NCBI GenBank assembly: GCA_019748195.1
Contig: JAIEPW010000020.1
Location: forward strand, 1-41,293
Origin: Bryobacteraceae bacterium
GTDB lineage: Bacteria; Acidobacteriota; Terriglobia; Bryobacterales; Bryobacteraceae
Length of the DNA stretch: 41,293 nucleotides
Reading direction: 5' to 3'
Shown: piece after piece, positions 17,229 to 25,103 of the stretch
How the letters are laid out: each line of letters begins with the position of its first letter
Position numbering within the stretch: position 1 is the first letter of the stretch
The notes under the pieces: model-generated
Databases searched by the model: none
What the model was told of the DNA's origin: nothing
What the model saw: only the letters and a program-made list of their open reading frames with translations
Made by a program: the position numbers and the translations under genes

Positions 17229-17253
17229 CGGTGCCTGGTGGTGCCAGGCACCG
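17229..17253. repeat. REP-like palindrome CGGTGCCTGG / CCAGGCACCG
   Basis: A perfect 10-bp stem (17229-17238 with 17244-17253) around the loop TGGTG. It resembles the short GC-rich dispersed palindromes of REP type. A half copy (CCAGGCACGATA) follows at 17274-17285. Whether it is dispersed in the genome cannot be told from one window. Confidence 0.65.
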
Positions 17254-17355
17254 ATATAGAGGCGCCGATATTACCAGGCACGATACGGCCACTGACATGG
17301 CTGTCGATGTGAGCCAGACGCGAGGCTTATCGCTCCTGGCGATACAATATGCCTT

Positions 17356-18531
17356 ATGAGCACCACTGCCGCCGCCGCCGCCGAGACCCATCCAGCGCTC
17401 ACGCAGCTCTCCGACGAAGAACTCATGTTCCGCGACTCCGTGCGCAAGTTCGCCCGCGAACAGATCGCGCCCCACGTCCGTGAAATGGACGAGGCCGGCG
17501 TCTTCCGCAAGGACATCCTGAAGAAGCTGTTCGAAATGGGGCTGATGGGCATCGACATCCCCGAGGAGTACGGCGGGCAGGGTGGACGCTTCTTCTCGTC
17601 GATCCTGGCCATCGAGGAGATCGCCAAGGTGGACCCCTCCGCCAGCGTGATCGTGGACGTGCAGAACACCCTGTTCAACAACGCCATTCAGCGCTGGGCC
17701 ACCGAGGAGCAGAAGAAGAAATACCTGCCGCGTCTGTGCCAGGACACGCTGGCCTCGTATTGCCTCAGCGAGGCGGGCTCCGGCTCGGATGCCTTCGCGC
17801 TGCAAACGCGCGCCGTGGACAAAGGCGACCACTGGTCCATCACGGGGCGCAAGCTGTGGATCACGAACGCGGCCGAGGCCGGCCTGTACCTGCTGTTCGC
17901 CAACGTGAACCCCGAAGCCGGGTACAAGGGCATCACCGCGTACCTGGTGGAGCGCGAGTTCCCAGGCTTCCAGGTGGGAAAGAAGGAAGACAAGCTGGGC
18001 ATCCGGGCCTCCTCCACCTGCGAGCTGATCCTGGACGATTGCCGCGTCCCCAAGTCCAATGTCATCGGGGATGTGGGCAAGGGCTACAAGATCGCGATCG
18101 AAACCCTGAACGAAGGCCGCATCGGCATCGGCGCGCAGATGGTGGGCCTGGCGCAGGGCGCGCTGGATCATGCCCTGGCCTATGCCCGGCAGCGCAAGCA
18201 GTTCGGCAAGACCATCGGCGAGTTCCAGGGCGTGCAGTTCGAACTTGCCGAAATGGCCGTGCAGGTGGAAGCGGCGCGGCTGATGGTTTACAACGCCGCC
18301 CGCTTGCGGGACAACGACCAGCCTTTCGTAACCGAAGCCGCCATGGCCAAGTACTTTGCCTCGCAGGTGGCGGAGGTGGTCGCCTCCAAGGCGGTGGAAG
18401 TGCTCGGCGGCGTGGGCTTCACCAAGGACTATCCGGTGGAGAAGCTCTATCGCGACGCCAAGATCGGCCGCATTTACGAGGGCACCAGCAATATGCAGCG
18501 GGTGACCATCGCGAAGGCGATGCTCGGCTAG
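17356..18531 (+). CDS. Acyl-CoA dehydrogenase, short/branched-chain type
   Basis: A 391-residue FAD enzyme that oxidises acyl-CoA to the trans-2-enoyl-CoA and passes electrons to ETF. The N-terminal helices (LSDEELMFRDSVRKFAREQI), the FAD/substrate stretch YCLSEAGSGSDAFALQT and GRKLWITNAAEAGLYL, RQFGKTIGEFQGVQF-like core, and GRIYEGTSNMQ with the catalytic Glu375 are all present. The sequence is closest in feel to ACADSB (2-methyl-branched substrates), for example KLGIRASSTCELILDDCRVP and GGVGFTKDYPVEKLYRDAKI. A TACAAT hexamer lies 7 nt before the ATG, so the transcript may be leaderless. It stands alone and converges with the next gene, sharing 4 bases. Confidence 0.95.
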   Translation: MSTTAAAAAETHPALTQLSDEELMFRDSVRKFAREQIAPHVREMDEAGVFRKDILKKLFEMGLMGIDIPEEYGGQGGRFFSSILAIEEIAKVDPSASVIVDVQNTLFNNAIQRWATEEQKKKYLPRLCQDTLASYCLSEAGSGSDAFALQTRAVDKGDHWSITGRKLWITNAAEAGLYLLFANVNPEAGYKGITAYLVEREFPGFQVGKKEDKLGIRASSTCELILDDCRVPKSNVIGDVGKGYKIAIETLNEGRIGIGAQMVGLAQGALDHALAYARQRKQFGKTIGEFQGVQFELAEMAVQVEAARLMVYNAARLRDNDQPFVTEAAMAKYFASQVAEVVASKAVEVLGGVGFTKDYPVEKLYRDAKIGRIYEGTSNMQRVTIAKAMLG

Positions 18532-19625
18532 CGCCGGGGCTGGAGCAGCGTGCCGGCTTTCAGCCGCCTCGCGGCTTCGGCGGCGAACGGGAAAAACTCC
18601 TGCATCGTCCGCGGGCCTTGTTGGTCGCCCCGCAGGAACGTCAACCCCTGCGCGTACACATAGGCGAATCCGGGACGATGCGCCCGACTGGCCAGAACGC
18701 GCGTCATCTCATCCGGGGCGCCCCCCGAATACTGCCAGTTGCCGTCCACCCGCAACAGCCAGGTGACGGCCGTGTAGCCGTCTGTCTTCAGGTCCGTGTC
18801 GAAAAACTCCCGGCTCTGGGTGGGCGTCGCGGTCAATTCCTTTTCGCCGATCGGCTGAACGATCACAAAGCGTTCGTCGCCATCGGGATCCTGGGTGAGC
18901 GATAGGACGTAATCGCCCTGCTCCAGCACCTCGCCCAGCTGGGGCATTCGCAGGCCGGCGGATTGCAAGGACGCGCTCAGCTTCGCCACCGCTTCGCGAT
19001 ATTGCTTATGCGGGCGATCGCGCTCCTCGGCGAAAATAGCGGCGCGGTCGCGGTCGAGTTTCACGCCGGCCGCCACCTCCCGCACGATGCGCTTGGCGTC
19101 TTCGAGCGATTCGTCTTTCTTGCGAACGCGGTAGCCCACCGAAAGCCCCTGGGCCGGGTCGTCGAACAACACCACCCAACTGGGTTCGTCAATCGTGTTC
19201 ACCGTATACAATCCTTCGGTAAATCGCAGCGGACCCTCGGTCTGCCAGGTGAGGCGGGCGCGGCCGGTTTCCTCCGGCCAGCGGAGCTGCCGGTAGTTCA
19301 GGACCTCCACGCCATCGCGAGCGTGGTATTCCCACTTGGCGCCGCCCGGACCGGGCTCGCGTACTTCCACGACCAGGCGCTCCAGGGTCGGGTGGCCCGA
19401 ACCGATGGTGTCCCAGCGGTACCAGGAGTAATCGCGTTCGCTGGTCAGGCGCAGGAAAGCCGGGTTGCGCTCCAGCCGCGCCTTGTCCAGGCGGGCGGGA
19501 CGCTGCCAGGCTCCAAACCCATCAATCTTCTCCGGTTTCAGCCTGGTCTTGCCCCAACCCATGCCGCACCCTCCGCCCGCCAGCAGCGCCGGGAGCAGGC
19601 AAGCCGCTGTCCCCAAGGTTCTCAT
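18528..19625 (-). CDS. Secreted protein, unknown function
   Basis: A 365-residue protein from ATG 19625 with an N-terminal hydrophobic signal (RTLGTAACLLPALLAGGGCG). The Cys could be lipidated, but GGGC is a poor lipobox. The body shows no catalytic motif I recognise. It includes WYRWDTIGSGHPTLERLVVEV, repeated beta-strand runs (YVLSLTQDPDGDERFVIVQP) and a central charged helix (EDAKRIVREVAAGVKLDRDR). The DUF family, if any, is unknown to me. It faces the acyl-CoA dehydrogenase gene convergently and diverges from the LolA-like gene at 19700. Confidence 0.75.
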   Translation of the reverse strand: MRTLGTAACLLPALLAGGGCGMGWGKTRLKPEKIDGFGAWQRPARLDKARLERNPAFLRLTSERDYSWYRWDTIGSGHPTLERLVVEVREPGPGGAKWEYHARDGVEVLNYRQLRWPEETGRARLTWQTEGPLRFTEGLYTVNTIDEPSWVVLFDDPAQGLSVGYRVRKKDESLEDAKRIVREVAAGVKLDRDRAAIFAEERDRPHKQYREAVAKLSASLQSAGLRMPQLGEVLEQGDYVLSLTQDPDGDERFVIVQPIGEKELTATPTQSREFFDTDLKTDGYTAVTWLLRVDGNWQYSGGAPDEMTRVLASRAHRPGFAYVYAQGLTFLRGDQQGPRTMQEFFPFAAEAARRLKAGTLLQPRR

Positions 19626-19660
19626 TCCCAAACCGATTCTAGATCACTTACGATGAAACC

Positions 19661-19693
19661 ATGAACCTCCGGACCGCCGGGGACGTCGAATAG
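19661..19693 (+). CDS. Possible 10-codon leader ORF (MNLRTAGDVE)
   Basis: An ATG at 19661 opens a 10-codon frame that stops with TAG at 19691-19693, directly before GTG 19694 and ATG 19700 of the next gene. TACGAT at 19649-19654 lies 6 nt before this ATG, the same spacing seen at other suspected leaderless starts in the window. It may allow ribosomes to reach the next gene, which has no Shine-Dalgarno site of its own. Chance occurrence cannot be excluded. Confidence 0.25.
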   Translation: MNLRTAGDVE

Positions 19694-19699
19694 GTGCGT

Positions 19700-20479
19700 A
19701 TGCGTTGGACACTTGCCCTCATGATTCCGCTGGCGCTTCTCGCCCAGAAGAAGGACCCGTCGCCGGAGGAGATTCAGGACATCATCCGCCAGTTCGCCGC
19801 CAAGGAGAGCGCGTTCTCCAAGGCGCGCGAGGCCTACACCTACCGGCAGAACTCCAAGCTGCTGGAGCTCGATGAGAACGGCGGGCGGATCGGGCAGTGG
19901 GAGGAAACGTTCGACGTGGTTTTCACCAACGCCGGCAAACGCGATGAGCGCGTGGTGCGGGCTCCGGTGCCCGCGCTGCGGAACCTGATCCTGACGCCGG
20001 AGGATCTGCAGGACATGCGTACGGTGCAGCCGTTCGTACTGACTTCCGAGGAAATCGGCAATTACAACGTTACCTATCTGGGGATCGAGAAGCTGGACGA
20101 AATCGAGTGCTACGCCTTCGCCGTGCGGCCGAAAGCGATGCAGCCGGGCAAGCGCTACTTCGCGGGCATCGTATGGGTGGACGATCAGGAACTGCAGATC
20201 GTGAAAAGCTACGGCCGCTCCACGGGCATTCTAAAGCGCGGTTCCGACCAGCGATTCCCCAAGTTCGAGACCTACCGCGAACAGATCGACGGTAAGTACT
20301 GGTTCCCGACCTATACGGTTTCCAACGATACTCTGGTGTTCGACTCCGGGCTGGCGCAGCGCATCCGCCTGACGGTGAAATACGATGACTACCGGCAGTT
20401 CAAGAGCGATGTGAAGATCACGTTTGGAGACGAGGTGACGGACCCGCCGAAGCCCAAGCCCGAGCCGAAGAAGCCGTAG
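19700..20479 (+). CDS. Secreted LolA-like outer-membrane lipoprotein-sorting family protein
   Basis: A 259-residue exported protein; ATG 19700 is taken, GTG 19694 adds two residues. The signal peptide (MRWTLALMIPLALLAQ) is followed by PEEIQDIIRQFAAKESAFSK, a long beta-sheet region (TYRQNSKLLELDENG, ETFDVVFTNAGKRDER, YAFAVRPK, KRYFAGIVWVDDQELQIVKS) and a Pro/Lys-rich tail. This is the half-barrel layout of LolA/LolB-like proteins common in Acidobacteria, where the bound lipid or partner is unknown. It stands alone; no Lol transport genes are nearby. Confidence 0.78.
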   Translation: MRWTLALMIPLALLAQKKDPSPEEIQDIIRQFAAKESAFSKAREAYTYRQNSKLLELDENGGRIGQWEETFDVVFTNAGKRDERVVRAPVPALRNLILTPEDLQDMRTVQPFVLTSEEIGNYNVTYLGIEKLDEIECYAFAVRPKAMQPGKRYFAGIVWVDDQELQIVKSYGRSTGILKRGSDQRFPKFETYREQIDGKYWFPTYTVSNDTLVFDSGLAQRIRLTVKYDDYRQFKSDVKITFGDEVTDPPKPKPEPKKP

Positions 20480-20561
20480 CGTACGTTCCTTCACTCAAGA
20501 TTTTATTGACGCGGCAGTTCCCCCTTGCTTTAGGAGCAGCGAAGCCCGTACTCTTGTTTTC

Positions 20562-21206
20562 ATGCGAACCGGTTCACTAGTCGTCTTTTCGGGCTTGCTG
20601 GCGGCGCAACTCGGCAGTGCCGCGAATTTCTCCTTCCAAGGCACCTTTACGCAGGATGACCAGGTGCAATTGTTCACTTTCGTCGTGGGAGCGCAGTCGC
20701 TCGTCGAATTTCGGACGCTGTCGTATGCCGGCGGGCTGAATGCGGCGGGAGTGTTGATTCCGCGCGGCGGATTCGATCCGATTCTCGCCGTCTTCGATGC
20801 CGCGGGGGTGAAGATCGGGGAAAACGACGACGGCGGATCGGCCGTTCCCCAGGACCTGAGCGGGGTTCGCTACGACACGTACCTGACGCTGAACCTGGCG
20901 CCCGGAATTTATCGGGTATCCGTGATGCAGTACGACAACTTCTCCGCCGGCGACAACCTGTCGGACGGGTTTGAGCGCCAGGGCGACGGCAACTTCACCG
21001 CCGGTTTGTCCGCTAGCTGCGGCAACGCGACCCAGTTCTGCGATGTCAGCGGAAGCGCGCAGTTCAGCCGGCGGAACGGCAATTGGGCGTTCGACATTCT
21101 GAATGTGCAGGATGCGGACCTGGTAAGCCCGGTACCGGAGCCGTCATCCATGGCTCTGATGGGGGCCGGCCTGGGGCTCGCGGCTTTGCGCCTGAGGCGC
21201 CGCTGA
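20562..21206 (+). CDS. PEP-CTERM-sorted secreted protein, DVUA0089-like
   Basis: A 214-residue exported protein with a signal peptide (residues 1-21) and a C-terminal sorting signal: VPEPSSMALMGAGLGL followed by AALRLRRR, that is PEP motif, hydrophobic helix and Arg cluster. PEP-CTERM proteins are cut and sorted by an exosortase in the inner membrane and are linked to exopolysaccharide. The middle has the beta-sandwich pattern of DVUA0089/pre-peptidase-like proteins: FTQDDQVQLFTF, GFDPILAVFDAAGVKIGEND, and YRVSVMQYDN, plus two Cys (CGNATQFC) likely disulfide-bonded. Exosortase is not in this window. A strong terminator follows. Confidence 0.9.
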   Translation: MRTGSLVVFSGLLAAQLGSAANFSFQGTFTQDDQVQLFTFVVGAQSLVEFRTLSYAGGLNAAGVLIPRGGFDPILAVFDAAGVKIGENDDGGSAVPQDLSGVRYDTYLTLNLAPGIYRVSVMQYDNFSAGDNLSDGFERQGDGNFTAGLSASCGNATQFCDVSGSAQFSRRNGNWAFDILNVQDADLVSPVPEPSSMALMGAGLGLAALRLRRR

Positions 21207-21240
21207 TTTCGACTTCTGCTCTCATTGCTGCCGATTACGG

Positions 21241-21275
21241 CGGGCGGCCCTTGGAAGGGGCCGCCCGTTCTGTTT
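21241..21275 (+). terminator. Rho-independent terminator after the PEP-CTERM gene
   Basis: A perfect 10-bp GC stem, CGGGCGGCCC (21241-21250) with GGGCCGCCCG (21258-21267), loop TTGGAAG, followed by TTCTGTTT. It lies 35 bp after the stop of the plus-strand gene. The T tract is broken by C and G, but it is the clearest terminator in the window. Confidence 0.75.
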
Positions 21276-21376
21276 GGCGCCGAAACCGTTCAACCCGCGA
21301 ATTCGACCGTCCGCAAACCGGGCCTGTGAGCCGTCCGGGACGGTATGCTTAAATAGTAGAGTTTCGGACTACTTGC

Positions 21377-22411
21377 ATGGCGGACCTGGGCTTCAGGATC
21401 AAGCGCAATCTGAAGGCGGCTCAACGCCGCGCCAAGGAGTTGCGGCTGATCGCGAAGGGCGCTCTTTCCACGGAGCATCCGGTAATGGCGCACATCATCC
21501 CCATCCGGCGCTGCAACCTCTCCTGCACATATTGCAACGAGTACGACGACTACTCGAAGCCCGTCCCGGTGGAGACCATGGTGGAGCGGATCCACCGGCT
21601 GGCGGACCTGGGCACAACGATCATTACCCTGAGCGGCGGCGAACCGCTGCTGCATCCCGACCTGGACGAGATCATTCACACCATGCACTCGCGGGGGGCG
21701 ATGGCTTGCATGATCACCAACGGCTACCTGCTGACTCCGGATCGCGTGAAGAAATTGAACGCCGCGGGTCTGGATCACATGCAGATTTCGATCGACAACG
21801 TGATGCCCGACGATGTCTCGAAGAAGAGCCTGAAGGTGCTGGACAAAAAGCTGCAGGTGCTGGCGGATCACGCGCTGTTCCACGTAAACATCAACTCCGT
21901 GGTTGGCGGCGGCATCCGGAATCCGGAGGACGCGCTGGTGGTGAGCAAGCGCGCCATTGAGCTCGGCTTCTCCTCCACGTTCGGCATCATTCACGATGGA
22001 GACGGGCAACTCAAGCCTCTCGGGGGGCGGGAGCGCGCCATCTACGATCAGATGAACGGCGGCAAGAAGAAGCACTTCGCGCGGCTGAACCGGTATTTCC
22101 AGGATGCGATCGCCGATGCGCGGCCGCTGAAGTGGCGCTGCCGCGCGGGGGCCCGGTACATCTACGTTTGCGAGGACGGCTTGGTTCATTATTGCTCGCA
22201 GCAGCGCGGTTATCCGGGCAAGCCGCTGCTCGAATACACCAGGGAGGACATCCGGCGCGAGTACCTTACCGAGAAGGGCTGCGCCACCTATTGCACCGTT
22301 TCCTGCGTGCACTACGTTTCCTATTTCGATTTCTTCCGCGACCCGCAGACGATTCCGGCGGTAGAGCGTCCGGAGCCGCAGAAGACGCTCGTGCAGATTC
22401 AAGGCCGCTAA
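21377..22411 (+). CDS. Radical SAM enzyme with Cys-rich C-terminal (SPASM/twitch-like) region
   Basis: A 344-residue enzyme. The radical SAM cluster motif is C46-NLS-C50-TY-C53 preceded by IIPIRRC, followed by [11 protein letters not shown] (SAM binding), MITNGYLLT and HMQISID on a TIM-barrel pattern. The C-terminal part has [24 protein letters not shown] and [14 protein letters not shown], enough Cys for one auxiliary iron-sulfur cluster. Relatives modify peptides, lipids or cofactors; HpnH-like (hopanoid) enzymes share the general layout, but no hopanoid gene is near. The next gene, a secreted HMA-like protein, starts 1 nt after the stop, so the two are almost surely coexpressed. Substrate is unknown. 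Confidence 0.9.
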   Translation: MADLGFRIKRNLKAAQRRAKELRLIAKGALSTEHPVMAHIIPIRRCNLSCTYCNEYDDYSKPVPVETMVERIHRLADLGTTIITLSGGEPLLHPDLDEIIHTMHSRGAMACMITNGYLLTPDRVKKLNAAGLDHMQISIDNVMPDDVSKKSLKVLDKKLQVLADHALFHVNINSVVGGGIRNPEDALVVSKRAIELGFSSTFGIIHDGDGQLKPLGGRERAIYDQMNGGKKKHFARLNRYFQDAIADARPLKWRCRAGARYIYVCEDGLVHYCSQQRGYPGKPLLEYTREDIRREYLTEKGCATYCTVSCVHYVSYFDFFRDPQTIPAVERPEPQKTLVQIQGR

Positions 22412-22412
22412 G

Positions 22413-22829
22413 ATGGGTCGCTGGGGGATTGCGCTGCTGATCTCGTTGCCGCTTCCGGCGGAGTTTCTCGCGCTTCGGGTCGAGTTCCAGGGCACGGATT
22501 GCCAGCAGTGCACGGAGTCGCTTCCCGACCGCATGATGCGGGTGCGGGGCATGGAATCGGCCAAGCTGGAAGGGAACGCGCTGCTGGTGTTGAAACTCGG
22601 CGAAGGGAACCGGGTGCGGCTGGAGCAGTTGCGGGACCTGATTCAGCAGGACGGCACGAAGGTGATCGCCGCCGAGGTGGAAGTGCGAGGCGAGGTGAGC
22701 GGGCCGGAATTGAAGTCGGGGAACGCTGTATACGGGCTGAAAGGCCGCGAAGTCGCCGCCGGACCCGCGACTCTCAAGGGCCGCGTGGCGGATTTCACGG
22801 CCTCCAAACTCACCATCGAAGTGAAGTGA
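22413..22829 (+). CDS. Secreted heavy-metal-associated (HMA)-like domain protein
   Basis: A 138-residue protein with a signal peptide (MGRWGIALLISLPLPAEFLA). The mature part begins LRVEFQGTDCQQCTESLPDR: C30-x-x-C33 between a beta strand and a helix, followed by VRGMESAKLEGNALLVLKL, as in HMA domains that bind Cu+ or Zn2+. The usual G-M/x-T/S-C-x-x-C becomes G-T-D-C-Q-Q-C. A second beta-rich part (VEVRGEVSGPELKSGNAVYG) follows. It starts 1 nt after the radical SAM gene and ends 1 nt from the convergent TolB-like gene. It could be a substrate, metal donor or unrelated passenger of the radical SAM enzyme. Confidence 0.75.
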   Translation: MGRWGIALLISLPLPAEFLALRVEFQGTDCQQCTESLPDRMMRVRGMESAKLEGNALLVLKLGEGNRVRLEQLRDLIQQDGTKVIAAEVEVRGEVSGPELKSGNAVYGLKGREVAAGPATLKGRVADFTASKLTIEVK

Positions 22830-22830
22830 A

Positions 22831-23859
22831 CTACCACTTCCAGTCGGCGACGAAGATATTGAACTCGTACGGCGACTTGGCGTTCAGGCTGGAGGAAAAG
22901 ACCAGCTTCTTCCCATCCGGCGAAAACTCCGGGAACGAAGTGAACCCGCCGAAGAACGAGATCTGCTCCACGTTCGACCCGTCCGGATTCATCATGAACA
23001 GCTCGAACTTGCGGCTGTCGCATTCGTGCTTGTTGGAGGCGAATACGATTTTCTTTCCGTCCGGAGTGAAGGTGGGCGCGAAGCTGGCGCAGCCGAAATC
23101 CGTGATGCGCTTCTTGTTGGCGCCGTTTGTATCGGAAACAAAGACCTCCATCTTCATGGGCGCGGTCAAATTGTCCTTCAGCAGTTCCTTGTAGCGAGCC
23201 TTGCCGGGATCGTCAGCGGGATGGTGGGCTCGCCAGACGAGCTGCTTGCCATCACGGGAGTAGAATGCGCCGCCGTCGTAGCCACTGTCGGGCGTGATCT
23301 TCTTCTTGCCGCCGCCGTCGGACTTCATGCTCCAGAGTTCCAGGTCCCCGGAGGCGAGCGAAGTGTAAACAATGCGGCCGGTTTTCCAGTTCACGGTGCC
23401 CTCCGCGTCATAGCCCGGAGCGTCGGTCAGCTTCTTCAGAATCTTGCCCTGGTCGTCGGCGAGGTAGATGTCGAAGCCGGGATAGACGGCCCACACGTAA
23501 CCGCGGCTTCGATCGGGGCGTTTTGGACATTCGGGCGCGGCCTCATGAGTGGACGCGTAGATGATGTGTTTGTTGTCCTTCAGGAAGTAGGCGCAGGTGG
23601 TGACGCCCTTTCCGGTGGAGACCATGCGCTGGCCGGAGCCGTCGGCGTTCATGATGTAGATCTGGTCGCATTCATGCGGCGGCCGGGTGGATTGAAACAC
23701 AAGGCGCTTGCCGTCGGGCGCCCAATAGGCTTCGGCGTTCTGGCCGCCGCTGGTGAGCTGGCGGAAGTTGGAGATGTACTTGGCGTTGGGTGGCTGCTGA
23801 GCGGGGATCGGCGCTGCGACAAGCGCGGCCAAGCCTAAATACGAAACGAAGGACTTCAT
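22831..23859 (-). CDS. TolB-like beta-propeller protein (WD40-like PD40 repeats), secreted
   Basis: A 342-residue protein with a signal peptide (ending PIPAQ). It carries at least five PD40-type units: AEAYWAPDGKRLVFQS, QIYIMNADGSGQRMVS, DLELWSMKSDGGGKKKIT, GGAFYSRDGKQLVWRA, PTFTPDGKKIVFASN and FPEFSPDGKKLVFSSS. That layout is a periplasmic six-bladed propeller like the C-terminal domain of TolB, without TolB's N-terminal domain. Its ATG lies 5 nt after the stop of the AAA ATPase gene, so the two form one transcription unit although one product is exported and the other cytoplasmic. Confidence 0.9.
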   Translation of the reverse strand: MKSFVSYLGLAALVAAPIPAQQPPNAKYISNFRQLTSGGQNAEAYWAPDGKRLVFQSTRPPHECDQIYIMNADGSGQRMVSTGKGVTTCAYFLKDNKHIIYASTHEAAPECPKRPDRSRGYVWAVYPGFDIYLADDQGKILKKLTDAPGYDAEGTVNWKTGRIVYTSLASGDLELWSMKSDGGGKKKITPDSGYDGGAFYSRDGKQLVWRAHHPADDPGKARYKELLKDNLTAPMKMEVFVSDTNGANKKRITDFGCASFAPTFTPDGKKIVFASNKHECDSRKFELFMMNPDGSNVEQISFFGGFTSFPEFSPDGKKLVFSSSLNAKSPYEFNIFVADWKW

Positions 23860-23864
23860 GATAT

Positions 23865-25061
23865 TCAGGAACCTTCCTGTAAGGTTTGCAGGCGGATGTA
23901 CAGCGCCACCATGCGTTGGTTGAATCGATACTCACCTTGAACGTCGCCGGAGCGCAGGACATTCAGCCGCTTCATCTTCTGCAGGAAGTTGTTGAATTTC
24001 TTCCGTTCCGATTCGGTAAGCGCGCCGGCGACGTCCGCCTTTCGAAAAGACATAATATCGGGGCTGATGCCGTCGTGGGCGGCGATCTTCTTCAGGATGG
24101 ACCGATAATCCGCGCTGCGCAACGCCCGGTAAACCTGTTGATCGACGTACTGAGCCCCCACTTCATTGGCCGCCCGGTTCACGGCTTGGACGGCAACATC
24201 CAGGTCCACGACGTTACTAGAGGCGGTCCAGAATGCTTCGTCGCCCACCAGTTGCATGATCTTGGGGAAGCCGGCGGCCCAGTATGCCATGAAGCTGACA
24301 GCGTCCTTTCGCGTTTCCATGTTCACGGAGCTAAAGGTAACTTCGAAGAATCGCTCCGAATCCTTCTGGCTCATGGGAGCGATCTCGACAATGTCGAAAA
24401 TGCGATCCACAGGCTGGTGATTCTGGATCATGCGGCGGCGACGATCCTCTGTTCCGCAAAGAGCAAGCAGCAAGGACTGTCCGGCTTCGGCGGAATCCAC
24501 CAAACCTTTGATGAAATGCGCGAACTCCGGACTGTCCGCGATTCCATTGATCTCATCGACAACCAGGAATACACCCGTGGCGTTCAGGCGCCGCCGGTTT
24601 TCCTCGATGAACCCCAGTAATCCGAAAGGATTGCTCAATTGAGGAGCATCCTGGCGGAGGACCTCCATGTTGAGGCTGAAGCCGAAAAGCTCCTGCCGGC
24701 CGATATACTTCCCCAGCCAGTTGCGCAGCGCCTCTTCCTTGGTCGTATTCAGGCCACCGGATCGAAGAGCGGCCTGCAGGACGGCCGCGGAAAAGTCGCT
24801 TAAGTCGCGGGCTCCCCCCACCGAGCAGTAAATCGGGTGCAGTCCATAGGCTTCGCCCAGTTGCTGCGCGGCCTTGGCAAAGGACGTTTTGCCGATTCCG
24901 TACTCGCCCTGAATATAAAACGGAACCATCTTACCGTTGGCGACTTGCCGGATCCCGCGCTCGCGCACCCGTTCGATCTCTTCGGAACGGCCCACGAAAA
25001 ATTCGGGGGGGACGGGATGATTGGGATAGAAGGGACTGTTGCCCTTCTCCAGTGCGGCCAC
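23865..25061 (-). CDS. AAA ATPase of Orc1/Cdc6- or STAND-like type with C-terminal winged helix
   Basis: A 398-residue cytoplasmic ATPase from GTG 25061. N-terminal FFVGRSEEIERVRE is the VGR-type lead-in, followed by Walker A GEYGIGKT (52-59), Walker B FLVVDE (165-170) and a sensor-1-like LALCGTED (199-206). The C-terminal third looks helical with a winged-helix end (EVGAQYVDQQVYRALRSADY, KFNNFLQKMKRLNVLRSG, GEYRFNQRMVALYIRL). Relatives load or regulate other proteins or act in signalling. TAAAAT lies 6 nt before the GTG on the coding strand, so the transcript is probably leaderless. It diverges, over 42 bp, from an Hsp70-like gene and is followed at 5 nt by a TolB-like gene. Partner is unknown. 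Confidence 0.88.
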   Translation of the reverse strand: MAALEKGNSPFYPNHPVPPEFFVGRSEEIERVRERGIRQVANGKMVPFYIQGEYGIGKTSFAKAAQQLGEAYGLHPIYCSVGGARDLSDFSAAVLQAALRSGGLNTTKEEALRNWLGKYIGRQELFGFSLNMEVLRQDAPQLSNPFGLLGFIEENRRRLNATGVFLVVDEINGIADSPEFAHFIKGLVDSAEAGQSLLLALCGTEDRRRRMIQNHQPVDRIFDIVEIAPMSQKDSERFFEVTFSSVNMETRKDAVSFMAYWAAGFPKIMQLVGDEAFWTASSNVVDLDVAVQAVNRAANEVGAQYVDQQVYRALRSADYRSILKKIAAHDGISPDIMSFRKADVAGALTESERKKFNNFLQKMKRLNVLRSGDVQGEYRFNQRMVALYIRLQTLQEGS

Positions 25062-25103
25062 GTCGCTATTTTAATACGCCACTCGTGGCATGATGGGGCT
25101 GTT

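Larger units (their letters stand above)
16903..17355 (+). other. Non-coding gap of 453 bp with palindromes
   Basis: No gene with plausible coding character was found here. The gap carries two hairpin-forming palindromes (16913-16928 and 17229-17253) and a third partial copy of the CCAGGCAC motif at 17274-17281. The middle part (about 16980-17180) is less GC-rich and could be a relic, but no transposase or terminal repeat was recognised. Confidence 0.5.

Noticed and set aside
20506-20534. Sigma54-type (GG/GC) or sigma70 promoter before the PEP-CTERM gene
   Set aside because: GG and GC are 12 bases apart in place of the usual 10, and TTGACG is followed only by a poor -10 (TTTAGG), so neither is convincing.
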